NCBI GenBank assembly: GCA_012976225.1
Contig: JAAVVG010000039.1
Span: forward strand, 27,962 to 91,961
Direction: 5' to 3'
Origin: Golubevia sp. BC0850
Taxonomy: Eukaryota; Basidiomycota; Exobasidiomycetes; Golubeviales; Golubeviaceae
Length of the DNA stretch: 64,000 bases
Shown here: positions 1-11,798 of the stretch, piece by piece
How positions within the stretch are numbered: position 1 is the stretch's first letter
Layout: each line of letters begins with the position of its first letter
The notes under the pieces: generated by a model
Databases searched by the model: none
What the model was told of the DNA's origin: nothing
The model's input: the letters and a program-made list of their open reading frames with translations, nothing else
Translations under genes and position numbers: made by a program

Positions 1-1224
1 TTTGAAGATTTGAATTGTTTTGAAAGATGTAAATCTGAAAAATTAGGTAAATCATCAAAAAAAATTCTTTCCAAAGTCTCTCTTTCTTGTTTCCATAATC
101 CAATTAAGACTTTCAAAGTTCTTCTACCACCTTCATTTTGAATCAGTCTTTCTTTCAAAAGGTTTTGTTTCTTGGAATTTGAACTTTCAACCTTATCTAA
201 AAGATCATAATGAAATTCTTGATTTTTTTCCATAGATTCTTCTTCATAATCTATTTCTTCTTTGACTTTGATTGAATTTCCATTTGCATTTGTCCCATCT
301 TCATCTTCAGAATCTATTGAACTTAAATTGGCAATCTTCTTTCTCCTCTGATTTCTTAAACTCGTCAAAGCAGTAGGACCATTCTTACTCAAATCCCTAA
401 CTGCAATCTTCCAAAAGTCCTCTAAAAAACACAAGTCAAAAGTGTCTTCCAATGATTTAATCCTCAAAATCTGAGAATTCAAAGGTAAATCTTCCAACCC
501 ATCAGAAGATTCTCCATCAAAATCTCCATCTTGAAACATTCCACCTGTGCCTGGAGACTTCCGTTTCTTCCCTGGAGAGCTCTTTCTTCCTTTACCTTTT
601 GTTCTTGAAGTTGTAGTGGAAATCCTAGAGGTAGGTAAGGTAGAAAGAAGTCGAGTAGGTCCTAAGAAGTTTTGAGAAGAGAACTTTTGAAGAAGAGAAG
701 TTGCTAGAAGGACTGAAGAGATTGAAGGCTCTTTTGGTTGGATGGTGAATTTAGTCGATATCGATGCCTTTTTTGGTGGTGGATTCAAGGTTGGTGAACT
801 GAGTGAAATGGCGAAGAGATGTCGAATCGTGGTGCTGCCGAGGGAGAGAAGACGAAGACGAGGGTCAGATTTCAATGGAGTGACCCTGAGGCGAGAAAGG
901 TGATGAATGGAAGAATTAGGGCTGAAAGCTTACTCTGAAGGTCTGAAACCGACGTCTCGAATCTGATCTAACAGCTGTAGACCTTCTTCATCTTGGAGAG
1001 ACGAGACGCGACGGGTGGAAGGGAGAGAAGAATGACAGTATGCGGGTCAGTGATGAAGTAAGATGACAGTGAAGGAGGTTAAACTCACATTGTTCTTCTT
1101 CGAAACAACTTTCTATTAAATTAGTAACGTTGTTTGGAAGAAGTAAATTCGCTGGTGGTTCATGATGATTTCCGTTTGAATTGGAAGGAATCGCGTTGGA
1201 TTGGAGCGAATCAGAACCTGTCAT
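1..1224 (-). CDS. Unidentified protein, N-terminal part, runs off left edge
   Basis: Three exons can be joined: 1224-1089, 991-934 and 885 to beyond 1. The two introns (1088-992, donor GTGAGT; 933-886, donor GTAAGC, 48 nt) keep one open frame for about 360 codons with no stop. The start is the ATG at 1224, which lies 235 bp from the divergent transcription factor start. The first 75 residues look helical and TPR-like (...NLIESCFEEEQ-YEEGLQLLDQIRDVGF...). A Lys/Arg-rich stretch follows (KGKGRKSSPGKKRKSPG), then an acidic region and a second helical part near the window edge. The basic stretch suggests a nuclear protein, but that is inference. I do not recognise the family. Much of exon 3 has no Met, so it is easily missed. 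Confidence 0.65.
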
Positions 1225-1459
1225 GGGGAAGAGAGAACTTGATTGATGATGATGATTGGATGGCTTTCAACGTGAATGTTGATACGAATAAAGAGAAAAA
1301 AGAAAGAGTCGATGGAGTGAGTTGGGAGAGAACGAACCAAGAAGGCAGACTTTGAAATCGATTCTCTCTCTCGAAGCCAATCAAATTCTACCAAAGTTTC
1401 GTATCCAACCGAGCTTCAGTGTCAATTCTTGTTCTTGTTCCCTCGACTCTTTAACAGTC
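1225..1459. promoter_or_regulatory. Divergent intergenic region
   Basis: This stretch of 235 bp separates the start of the minus-strand unknown gene from the chosen start of the Zn2Cys6 regulator. If the in-frame ATG at 1322 is the true start of the regulator, it shrinks to 97 bp. I see no clear TATA box. Confidence 0.4.
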
Positions 1460-4400
1460 ATGGTGAACAACGGAGCTAGATCCAGTAGTCAAGCCAGTCA
1501 GCCAGATTCCAATGTCAATGGAGTGGCAAGTAGAGATAATTCAGTCAAACCTCAAAAACCGCCTCCTCCAACTTCTGCTTCAACTTCAAAACCAAGACAA
1601 AGAGCTCCTCCAACCACCGCTGATATAGTAGCCGCTTCAGTTGGAGCTAAGAAGGAGAGAAAGAGACAGGTCAGTAAGGAGGGAGGGGAGGGCAATGACT
1701 CTGCTGCGAGGTGCCTCTGTAGAGCCAAGGAGAAGATTAAGGGCTAAGGTCAGAGTGACATGGAGCACCACAGGGTAAAGATCGGTCGTAAAGGGGAAAT
1801 GAAAGTTTTTGGAGACAGCTCTTAGAAATAAGGCAGTTGGAGAACATTGGTTGGAGGAAAGGCGGACAGAATCTTGGGGCAAAGTAACCTCAAAGTCAAG
1901 AGCCGTTTGCCCCTCCCTTGGATGCACGCAGAGAGGGAAATCAGTGTAGCTATAAAAAAGAAGCTCGGAGGTGGTCAGGTATAGCTTTTCACCTGGTAAT
2001 CGAAGGAGATGACCAGCTGAAGGGAGGTCTTACAGGCTGGGAAAAGAAAGAGAAGAAGAAGGGAAAACCGACCTGAGCCACTCTCTTAACTAGAAACTGA
2101 GTAGTTCATATAACACTAACAACTACTCAAAAGTGTAATTTGAGAGGAAGAGAGCTGATGGGTTAGACTTTGAGGACTTTGACGGACTTTAGAGTAGAAT
2201 GACTCTGCTGTGGCCATTCGACTGATTCATTCCCCTTTTTCTGTATTCCCACTCCCTTCACTTATCTTTTCCTATTACTAGAGAGTTCATTATAGTTGTG
2301 CTGAATGCCATAGAAGAAAACATAAGGTGAGAACCCAGTGTCAGCCATCTTTCCTCTCCCTTCTTTTCCGTCTAACCCCCACTTCTCCTTTGTTTTTCCC
2401 ACTTCACAGTGTGACAGGTAAGTCAACATCTTTCACACTCGAACTGCTCTCCTACTCTTCTCGCTCTAATTTTCTCTCCCTCTTCTCCCAGACAAATCCC
2501 CTGTCAACCCTGTGTAGAAAGAGGACTAGGAGAAACCTGTCGACCTTTTCAAACAGGAGATCAATATGGAGATGTTCGAGATAGAGTTTCACGTTTAGAA
2601 GAATTAGTAGAAGGTTTAGCCAAAGCTCAAGCCAATATGGCTCAAGAGATTTGTGATGGTAGACATTCAGGTCCAGGACAATTGGCCAATGTCAGTTCGA
2701 TTTCCAATTGGAATTCAAGTTCTCAAAGAGATCCACGCAATTTAGATCAAGAGGATGATGAAAATGGAGGTGCTAGGAAGAAACAGAGAAGAGAAGACAA
2801 TTCTTTTTTAGGTATGGAAAGAGAAGAATTGATATCTGCTGAGAATAGAGCTGGTAGAGAAGCTAGTGGATTGACGGGAGCCATTACTAGGATTAGTAGA
2901 GGGAACGAAGGTCCTAGTCTAGAAGGAGGGTTGAGTAGAGAAGGTGATAGTTGGTATGGTGCTTTGGCGCTGCCAAGTGTTAGTAGAGGAGTTATTGAAA
3001 CGGAGGTGAGTTCTAGCGTAAGAGGAAATGAGAAGACTTCGCCTGTGTTATGCTTGCTAAACCTCTCTCTTCTATGTTTCAACTGCTTTCTTAGATCCGT
3101 GGAGAGAAATTAGAACTTTCAGCAAATTTCCCACGTTGGCCAGCTTCAGTGAAACTTCATCGATTAATTCACGAAGGAGGTGCCTCAGCTACTATCCTAA
3201 CTGATTTAATGGCTTCCTTACCTTCTAGAGTCGAATCAGATTCTTTATTGAACCTTTATTTTAGAGACATCAATCATACTAGATTACCTTTACATGAAGG
3301 AACTTTTAGAGCTTCTTATGATGAATTGATGGCTTTTAGATGGGGAAATGCAAGAGAAGAACAAGGTGATGATGGTGCCAGACATTTGCCTTTTTTGGCT
3401 TTCCTTTTTATTATTTTGGCTACTGCTAAAAGAAGTCAACCTGAAGATGAAGTTACTGAGAGAGAAGCTAAGAGAGGAGCTATGGAATTGTATCATTCTT
3501 GTGAGTTAGCCATAGTCTCGTAGGAAAGATGAAACTAGGTCTCAAGATTTAATTCTCTCACTTTGTTTCTTTTCTCTCTTCTTTTTTCACTAGGTCGTAA
3601 GACAATCGCAGTCGCTACTTTCATCAGAGTCGATCACATCGATCTAGTCTTGGCTCATCTTTTCGCAGCAAGATTCTTAACAGTCAATCGTCAATCCGCT
3701 GAAGCTTGGTCAATGTTAGGATTTGCAATCAGAGCAGCTCAAGCAATTGGACTTCACAGAGATGGATCTCAACTCAACTTGGATGCAGTCACTACTGAAA
3801 GACGTAGAAGACTTTGGGCTTTACTAGTCTATCTCGATGCAACTACTTCCATCCTTCTGGGAAGACCAACTGGAATCCAATCCTCCCATACCGATACTCT
3901 ACCACCTTCAGATCTAGACATTGACACCCTTCCACGCACAAGTGCACTTCCACCCAAGAAAGCAAAGCCAGGTCAACCTCCAGGAGTCTTCAATTTCTTA
4001 GCTATTAGACATGATCTTACTAAGATTACTGGAAAAGTAGTTGAGCATTTTCAAAATCTTTCTATTGAAAGAAAGTATTCGGACGTCTTGACTTTGGATT
4101 CTGAACTTCAAGCTTTCCATGCAGCTTTACCCCCACCATATCGTACAGAGCTTGAAGAAGGTTATGACAGAAGCTTCGACAAGAAATGTCCTTGGTTAAC
4201 GATTCACAGATATCTAATCAACATCGAGTATCATTATATCAGAATCGCTCTTCATAGACCTTATGTTTTGAGAAACGCTCTCAAGTATTCTCAATCTCGT
4301 ACTGCTGCTTTCGCTTCTGCAAGAGCCGATAGATCGATTAGACAAGAATACTACAAGGATGTAGGTTGGCCTTCAAATAGAGCTAGAAAAGCTCATATGG

Positions 4401-5710
4401 GAGGTCTTTATAGATTGTTCAATTCCTGTTTAATGATTGGAATCGCTCTTCTTCTGGATCCAAACTCGAAGGAATCTGCTGATCTTATCACTTATTTAGA
4501 TGAATTCATTGAGAAACATAAGAACGCTGAGACTATTGATCAATGCTCAAAGAGAGAGGTTAAGATTATCGAACTATTCAGAACTAAGGCAAGAGATCCT
4601 ACTTGGTGCGCTGCTACTGCTACTGGAGCAAACAATGGAACTTCAGATGCTGCTGGTGGCAATGGAAGCGGATCTGGAGGAGTTCTCCCCAGTATAGCTA
4701 GAGTCTTGGGAGCTTCAACTGGTTCAGCTCCCGGGGAGCACTCCTCTGCTGGTGAAGGTTTAGCAACTGGAAGTGAAGCTGCAAGTGGAAATGGTTTACC
4801 AGGATTAGATCCTGTCAGTGGTTCTCAAATGTGGAGCAATTCAAACAATCGTTCAGAAAATCAAGACCCAAATTCGAATCAAGCTCCTTCGGATCTTTCG
4901 TCCATGAACAATCCTCCATCTTTCTCCAGCATGGCTCAAGGAAGTTCAAGTTCAGATGGTATCACTCCACCTTCAAATTGGGCAAACTTCTCTGGAGGTT
5001 TAGATAACAATCCAGATTTAGCTCAAAACATTTTCGATCAATTAGGTTTATTTGATCAATTTGGAATGATGTCTAGTGGTTCTTCAGGTCAAGTTTTAGT
5101 TCCTGATACTACTACTGGTGGTGGTGGAGTTGGAGCAAATTCAAATCTTAACTCTTTTGATCTTTTTGGAAAGAACAATGGTTTCGATATGACTTCTCCT
5201 GGCCTTTGGGATTATAATCAAAGTCCAATTGATAATGTGGATTTAGATCCTACTTCTATCAATGGAAATCAACAAAACCAAAGTGGAATTCAAAATTCTT
5301 CAATTTCAAAAAATGAAGGAGTAGGCCCTTCTAGACTTTCTTTCTCTTCTACTCAAAATCAACAGAATTCTCAGGAAGCTGATGGGAATGAAGAACCTCC
5401 TTTCTACACTTTTGGTTCAAGTTCAAATCCAACTTCTAGTATAGATGCAAATGCGAACGCTACTGCCAATCCCTCTAATTCAGTAGATGCTTCAATGCTT
5501 CCTTGGGGTGGATTGATTGAAGCTATCTCTCAAGTAGCTCCCGCTCAAACCACCGAAACGGAGAAGACCGCTGAAGTCGAAAGTGAGGTCTCTATTCCTG
5601 CTAAAAAGGGAAAAGCAAAGGGAAAGGGAAAAGCTAAAGAGACTACTGAAGCTGAAGAGTCGACTTCGACTGTTGGAGTCGCTAAAGGAAGAAAGAGTAG
5701 GAAGTCTTGA
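1460..5710 (+). CDS. Zn2Cys6 fungal transcription factor with Fungal_trans domain
   Basis: Exons are 1460-1669, 2282-2326, 2410-2417, 2492-3005, 3095-3500 and 3594-5710, giving 1099 aa. The binuclear zinc cluster is assembled across three exons: SCAECHRRKHK, then CD plus part of R in an 8-nt microexon, then QIPCQPCVERGLGETC. The spacing is C-x2-C-x6-C-x5-C-x2-C-x8-C, followed by a short coiled-coil linker (SRLEELVEGLAKAQ). The central Fungal_trans region has its signature near residues 425-480 (AEAWSMLGFAIRAAQAIGLHRDG, then RRRLWALLVYLDATTSILLGRP). The C-terminal 450 residues are Gly/Ser/Asn/Gln-rich, as in activation domains, and end in a basic KGKAKGKGKAK tail. Expected role: nuclear DNA-binding regulator. 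An ATG at 1322 is in frame and would add 46 residues; 1460 was preferred because the residues after it read like a normal N terminus. The regulated genes are unknown, though two secreted glycosidases lie downstream. Confidence 0.85.
1670..2281 (+). other. Unusually long intron of the Zn2Cys6 gene
   Basis: This intron of 612 nt (donor GTCAGT, acceptor TACTAG) splits the basic preamble (KKERKRQ) from the zinc cluster (RVHYSCAEC). Most introns in this window are 45-200 nt. No convincing extra exon was found inside it. Confidence 0.6.
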
Positions 5711-6231
5711 TTGGAGATTGGGTCTTGTTTATATAGTTGTATCTCGGTTCGATTTTCTCCCTTTGTACTCTACTTCGCTTTGTGTTTCTTGATTCGTAAT
5801 ACATTCTTCAGTCCCGTTTGCATTCCTCTGCTTCTACAGGTCCTGTTCTACTCACTTTGAGCAATGTCATGATTCCCTCGCTTCCTTCTGAGGGTTGCTC
5901 AGCCAAGATATGTCTGGTGAGAGTCTGTAGCTTCGGTTCAAGCGTGATTCGTCAATTGAGATGATGCTGGTGGACTTGGTCGAGAGTGAAGTAAAGTAGC
6001 AAAGTTTCAAACTTTGCCGCGGTTCAAAAACTTCTTTCCTTCTAACCACCACCTCGTAAAGAGTAGGCGAGTAAGTCTCACTCCTTCTGTTTCTATATAA
6101 TTCTCCTAATCAGCCTTATTCGCCATTCCTCAATTGCTTCGTCCTCTTCTTTCCACTTCGCTTGCAGCAGTCTCTCTCCCAACTCACAAGACCCAAGCAT
6201 CCATAATCTCTTCTCCTTCGTTAACGACTCT
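5711..6231. other. Intergenic stretch, nothing supported
   Basis: This is the 3' flank of the transcription factor. Short open frames on both strands show no domain or codon pattern that I trust. Confidence 0.5.
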
Positions 6232-7280
6232 CCCCCTCCGAGCTCCTCTTCGTCGCCTTCAAGTGGCTTGACGGAAATGAAGTTTTCAAGGTTAGAGTAT
6301 CCTGCAAGCAGTGGTTGGAGATCATCGACGAGAACAAACCTTTCTGGCAATCTCTTGTGTCGGAGAGGGTTGAGGATTTGGAGTGGAACGAATCGGTCCT
6401 GGAGCTCTTCGATGGATAGTGTGGTTCGACTCTGTTTCACTTAGATCGAAGAACAGGCATGACCTAGACTTTCATCACTTCATCACGACAGTACTAAGAT
6501 CGAAAGGAAGCCTTCTCTCCTTCTCGGGACAGCGGATTATCCGAGAAACTGAAGCAAATAGGAGAGAAAGTTCTTCCAAGCTGTAGCAAGATCGTGGACT
6601 TTAGAGCCACCGATAATACTGTTTTCCCAACGGCTCGCTTACTGAGGAAGACAGATTCGCAGATGCATCGAAGACGGAATCTCTCCACTCCAGGTCCTTT
6701 GGATTCCCTCGATCTCACATCTCTATCAGCATCAACCGGTCATCTTCCAGGATCTGGTCTCCCTCGCTGTCCAATCCTCTACAACGAGCCATTCAAAATG
6801 GAGAGAAATCCTCAGCTACAGTGCCGGAACCATCAAACATCTGGAAGGACGAAGCAATGGAGTCGCTCCCCTCCGATTCCCACCCCTAGAGGTATTGGAT
6901 CTGGGTGGAGAGCTTAGGTTAAGGAGATTTCCTCGCTGGGTGGTCGTACCCTCAATCTCGAATTTCTCTTCCTACTATCTACTCTCTGGACTCCCTTCAA
7001 TTGATGAGAGGTCGATCGGTATTCTTACCCATTCATGGGGTGATGCAGCGGAAAGATGCCCAGGTCTGAAGGTACTAAGGGTGACATTATTTTCAGGAGT
7101 ATCTACATTGGGGTTCTGCCTTCGAGCAAGGAAACAAAACCTCGAAGATGGTTTGGAAATCGGGAGCTAGTGATTCCTATTGGTCGACTGGATGGTGAGG
7201 AGTTAGATCAGCTTGAGGATCTAGTGGAAACAGTAGTTGATGTTGATCTAGAGTCCGCGTTTTGGGACGTGAAAATATGA
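6232..7280 (+). pseudogene. Decayed F-box/leucine-rich-repeat gene
   Basis: A clear F-box reads at 6232-6416 (SPSELLFVAFKWLDG, then VRVSCKQWLEIIDENKPFW) and ends at an in-frame TAG (6417). The text continues in a second frame at about 6425-6586 (TTVLRSKGSLLSFSG) and in a third at about 6646-7170, where LRR-like phrases appear (RFPPLEVLDLGG; RCPGLKVLRVTLFS). A last block near 7170-7280 (LDGEELDQLEDLVETVVDVDL) is in yet another frame. No intron with proper splice sites reconciles these shifts, and a TAA lies just upstream of the F-box with no start codon. Intact relatives would be substrate adaptors of SCF ubiquitin ligases. The remaining doubt is whether unusual introns or sequencing errors explain the shifts. 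Confidence 0.6.
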
Positions 7281-7638
7281 AGGTCGATGCTTCCGTGAGT
7301 TTCTTCATCTTTGCCGGCTTTCCAAATACCTTCTGCCGCTGATTTCATCTCCTAACTCCCTCCCTTCAGACAAAAGAGACTTCAACCCCTTATCTCTTCC
7401 ATCTTCTTCAAAGTTTCCAGATCAATAGCCTCACGTAACAGTCGTGGATAGTCTCGAGCTCAAGCACCAAAATCAAGAGAGAAATAAACTCATGAGATTT
7501 GAAAAAAAAGATGAAGAAAAATGAAGGGACGAATAAGAATTGGAATGATAGAATAGGGTCTGACGTATCAAGAAGAGTGGGGCAAGGATTGAGTGTCGAA
7601 CCATTTGGAAGTAGAATCGTTCTTAAAGAATTCGTTCC
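7281..7638. other. Intergenic stretch, nothing supported
   Basis: This is the shared 3' flank of the F-box relic (+) and the GH3 gene (-). No gene is seen. Confidence 0.5.
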
Positions 7639-10600
7639 TTAAACCTCGATGTTGAGGCGGATGTCGCGAGAAGAAGCACCGATTCTGAAGTGAGTCTTTC
7701 CTTTGGGCTGTAACCATCTCTGAGAGACCGAGTCGAAGATGGACCTGTTGAGAGAAAGATGATGAATGGATCCCAGGGAACATGTAATGTCGAGTGAGTT
7801 CACTCGAATTAGAGTCTCCTCCAATTCACCCACTCAACTCACATGTCATAACGATTGAGCTGGAAAGTGATGGTCTCTTCCTCTCCAGCTTTGATGAAGA
7901 AGCGATCGAACTTTCTGAGTACCTTCGGTGGTTCTCCAGCGCTTTTGGGGAAGCTTAAGTAGACTTGGGGAACCTCGTGTCCGTCGATCTTTCCAGTGTT
8001 TTGAACCTTGAAGCTGACTTCGTAGATGGGTTCGAATAGCCAATCTGGAAGACCATCTGGAGCTTGAGCTTCGCCCCACATGTCGTTCCAGTCAGAAGAT
8101 CCTAGCCATTTTCCAGAAGCGGAAGAGTAATCGAAGGTAGTATAGGAGAGTCCATGTCCGAAAGGGTATCTTGGTTTGATGCTGTTCTCATCAAAATGAC
8201 GGTAGTCGACGAAAAGTCCTTCAGTGTAGTTGATTTGAGGGTAGCCTGAGTGGGAGAGAGTCAAGAAGGCGAGGAGAAACGTTAGGAAATGCGAACTCCA
8301 GGTATGGCACAGGAGGTGAGATACGAACCTGTACCAGTAGTGTCGATGTAGGTGACCTGAAGAGAATCGAGAGAGGATGGGGTCAGACTCCATCCGGCCC
8401 CAGCAAGAGCCATCGCTGATTTCCTGTGAGAGCTAACTCACATCTACACCGTAATCGCTTCTCTTCTTGGCCATGGTGAATGGGAGACGTCCAGAAGGAT
8501 TGTATTCTCCATAAAGAACGTCCTGGGAGAGGGAGGAAGGTGTCAGTCGACAAGCTTCAACGCAAAGAATTGTGACTCTCAGAACTCACAGTGATAGCAT
8601 TTCCAGATTCAGATCCTGGCATACCAGCCCAGATAATCGCAGTGACGTTCTCATTGTTGACGAATGACTCGATGTCCACTTGACCAGGAGCGTGGATGAT
8701 AACCATCGTATTCTTGTTGACGGAAGCTATTTGTTTCACAAGTTCATCTCCCCCCTCCCAAGCAGTAAGGTTGTTACGATCTCCTTCGTTGGTAGCAACG
8801 GTGATGTAGCCTTCTCCAGAGTTGGAATAGATGAAGACCAGAGCTACATCAGCAGGAGTCGCGACAGTTTTCGCTTGGTTGTAATCCCAATTGAAGAACG
8901 ACCAGTTGACTCCAGTCTTGTCCTTGCGAGCTCTAGCTTGAAGAGCTTCGTAAGGAGAAATGAAGTAAGAGTAGTCGGCGGTTCCTGTTGAGAGAGACAA
9001 AGTGAAATGGAAAACATCAGAATTTCCATTCAAGTCGCTCTCTACCCACAATCCGCGATTGATGTATTTTCTTTATTCAATTCAGCTCACTCGCCTGATC
9101 CCCATCCAACACCTAAAGTTCCGTCGTTACCATCATCGTTTCCTCCACGATCTCCAAATCGATTTGGACCTCCTTGAGCTGGAGCAGCGCCTTCTCCGAT
9201 GATGGCGATCTTCTTTGGCTTGTTGAGAGGTAAAGCACTGTTCTTGTTCTTGAGTAGAACTGTACTAGCTGCACCTACTTCTCTTATGATTACGTTATGA
9301 TTTCCGGTCGCTTCAACATTACTGTTGGTCTCTGGATCAGTGAGATTGAAAGAGTTGAAGTTTGGCTTGGGGTAGTCTGGATTGTCTTGCCCAACTTTAT
9401 ACCAAGCACTGAGAGAGGTAAGAAAAGGGGAAGAAGAAAGTCAGTGCACCATTTGAAACCTCGAGTCTCGACCGTTTCAATTCTTTCAAGCTACTCGCGC
9501 TAAGATACGAGTTCCCATGTCGTCCAAGCGCTCCATCTCAACTGATCCATTGCTGATAGCTTTCGTCATATTTCCTCCGAAGAATGACTCTTTGGCGTTT
9601 CCTCCAGGGTTACCTTAATCGAAAGAAGCAGAGAAGGAGGTCAGCATCTTGACAAATTACTCTGGCTGTTTCCCCTGGATCAGCTCCGAAGGAATTTTCT
9701 CGACTCACAGCAGATGATGTCACCAGGCATGGTCATGTCGAGACCGGAGTTGGCAGAGGCGACTCCAGCGTGAGTTCCACCCCCTTGAAATGGGGAATGT
9801 GAGCGAATCAGTGTCAGTCAGTCAGTAAAGGTTCAAGCTCAAGAAAGGCGGAAGATTGATGACTCACAATCTGACATCACAAATCCTTGGAATTTCATTT
9901 CGGTCTTTAGTCTGTTGTTTAACAGCTGTAAAGTAGGAACGTCGAAGTCAGGGCCAGTCAGCTCGACTTTCTTTCCTTTCGACGACAAAGCTTTCTCACC
10001 CACCTCGGAATTCTGAGCAGCCCAAGAGTTGTTGATCAGGTTGTAGGAAGCCATGACACTAGTCTGTGAGGTCAAAATGAAAGGGCTTCGAAGTCAGAGA
10101 AAGCTCATAAGTGATAAACAAACTCCTCTCCAGGTACTCAACCACTCACCACTCCAGCTTGAATCGAACGAAGGAAAGGATGTTGGTAGATCTCTCTTTC
10201 AGTTCTTCCGTCGATATTACTTGAGTACTGATTCTGAAGGCAAGAGAGAGACAGAAAAGTTGGTTGAAAGGAAGAAGTAGAGTTGGGCTTGGAGTCAACA
10301 GTGGAGATTCTGTCTCGCTCGTCCATTCGAACATCTTTTTTCGAGACGTCGTTTTTCCTTTTCACTTAAGATCTTTTTTCTCCGATCTTTTTTCCCCGAT
10401 CTTTTTTCCTTTGATTTCTTTCCTAATGCCAGTACTTACTCTGTAGTGCTCTTGCTCATTAGCCAAGTAGTGCTTAGCATTTGCTTGAACTCCAGTAGCT
10501 TGAGTGGCCTTGATAGTTTGGTACGAAGCCTCTCCAGCGAGGTAGGGATCGCCGAAAGCTTCCCAGTTCCTTCCTCCTGCAGCTACACGATTACCGTTCA

Positions 10601-11798
10601 TGGCAGGACCAAGCTAAAGGTGACGTGATTGGGAAGAAAACAATTGAGTCAGACTGGCGAGCTTTAGCTATAAGGCAGCTCGTCGCAGCACTTACTTGAA
10701 TGTTAACTCCCTATTTACCATTAATGAAAGAGGAGAATTATAGATCAGAAGTTACCGACACTACATGTAAGACCAACGGAACTCACTTTGGCCCTGTGCT
10801 CCTCTGCGATCGCGACTCCTCTTCTGTAGAACAGATCGTTGGAGAAAGTGGCAGCCGTATTCACTCCACTGGGAAACACGGAGACTAGATCGGCGAAACG
10901 AACTCCCAGTGGGCTATCTTGAAGGCAAAGACCTGGGAATCCGACTCTGGGCAGAGGTGCGATATTTCCTACGCATTGGCTTGCAGCCCATCCCATTCTA
11001 GAGTTTTGAGGGAAGAAGTAGTGAGGTTTTACGAGAGATGAGTCAAGGGCTGAAGGGTATAGCGAAAGAAAGCACGTCTTCTTTTGTCTAGTTCTTTTGT
11101 TTGACTACTAACACTCACCCAGTCACGAGATCGACTTTCTCTTGGAGGTTGAAGGTCTTGAGGTACTCCTTGGCTCTGGTGACAGCGGTCTGAAGAAGTG
11201 AAGGGGTGATTGAACCAGCGGTCAGATCTGGGTTGAATATAAGGCTGTCATTACTTCATAAAACGCTCATACTTACCTCCCACTCTCCGGCTCCCTCAAC
11301 TTGAGGGGAAGGAAAGAATGGTGGAGACCAAGGAAGAGAGTCGTTACCAAAGGCAGGCGATTGCTTGATTGGGATCGCTCCTTCTGGAATCTTTTTCTGT
11401 TCTGACATTTGTTGGTTGAAAAGGATTTGCTCTTCTGCTGCTTGCTCCATCTCCTCGCGGATAGCGTCATTGTTGGTGGTGATTTGAGGGAAGATCTCTT
11501 CGATCGGTTCTAGAATGGCATGAACCAATTTTTTGAGGCTGAATCCAGAGGACGTGTCTTTGGAAGAATCGTCTTTAACGGAAGAGTCTTCAGAAGAAGT
11601 TGGAGCAGTTTCGTCTCCGTCGCCTGCAGCAGTTTGGGAATTCAATTCCTGTCTTCTGACATTAAGGGAACCTCCGTGATGACCGCTTCGCTTTGGAGAG
11701 TGGATTGAGTCCAGAGCATCAGCTCTTCCGAAAGGCGCTTGGTGTTTGGAAGCGACCAAGGTGGAAGTGACCAGAAGCCCAAAGAGTGGGATACGCAT
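7639..11798 (-). CDS. Secreted GH3 beta-glucosidase, 15 exons
   Basis: Exons are 11798-11273, 11227-11119, 10997-10787, 10710-10696, 10613-10440, 10233-10150, 10063-9868, 9783-9709, 9613-9499, 9408-9095, 8984-8590, 8522-8442, 8356-8329, 8245-7843 and 7744-7639 (943 aa). A signal peptide ([17 protein letters not shown]) precedes an unusual Ser/Asp-rich region of about 150 residues before the GH3 N domain ([45 protein letters not shown]). The catalytic nucleophile is the Asp of GFVMSDWGG (about D438), with the Trp codon split by an intron. The C domain carries [15 protein letters not shown] with the general acid region, and the FnIII-like end carries [12 protein letters not shown]. The enzyme should release glucose from cello-oligosaccharides or other beta-glucosides outside the cell. 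Introns 9 and 10 appear to use GC donors. The start ATG is the only one that gives a signal peptide. Confidence 0.9.
8985..9094 (-). other. GC-AG intron in the GH3 gene (intron 10)
   Basis: The exon ends in CAG and the intron starts GCGAGT. This joins VGWGSG to TADYSYF in frame. The GT four bases downstream breaks the frame. CAG|GC is the accepted context for GC donors. Confidence 0.65.
9409..9498 (-). other. GC-AG intron in the GH3 gene (intron 9)
   Basis: The frame across ...TRIL-AAWYKVG is kept only if the intron starts at 9498 with GCGAGT. The nearby GT option leads to a stop within four codons. The acceptor is CTCTCAG. Confidence 0.6.
10369..10415. repeat. Short tandem repeat GATCTTTTTT(T)C inside a GH3 intron
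   Basis: About three imperfect copies of a unit of 14-15 nt (GATCTTTTTTCYCC on the plus strand) lie in intron 5 of the GH3 gene. There is no sign that they affect the reading frame. Confidence 0.6.

Noticed and set aside
6093-6440. 115-codon minus-strand frame
   Set aside because: It is antisense to the F-box remnant, whose plus-strand translation shows a real domain.
7074-7098. 25-nt GT...AG segment in the F-box relic as an ultra-short intron
   Set aside because: Removing it leads to a frame that does not continue the coding-like text downstream.
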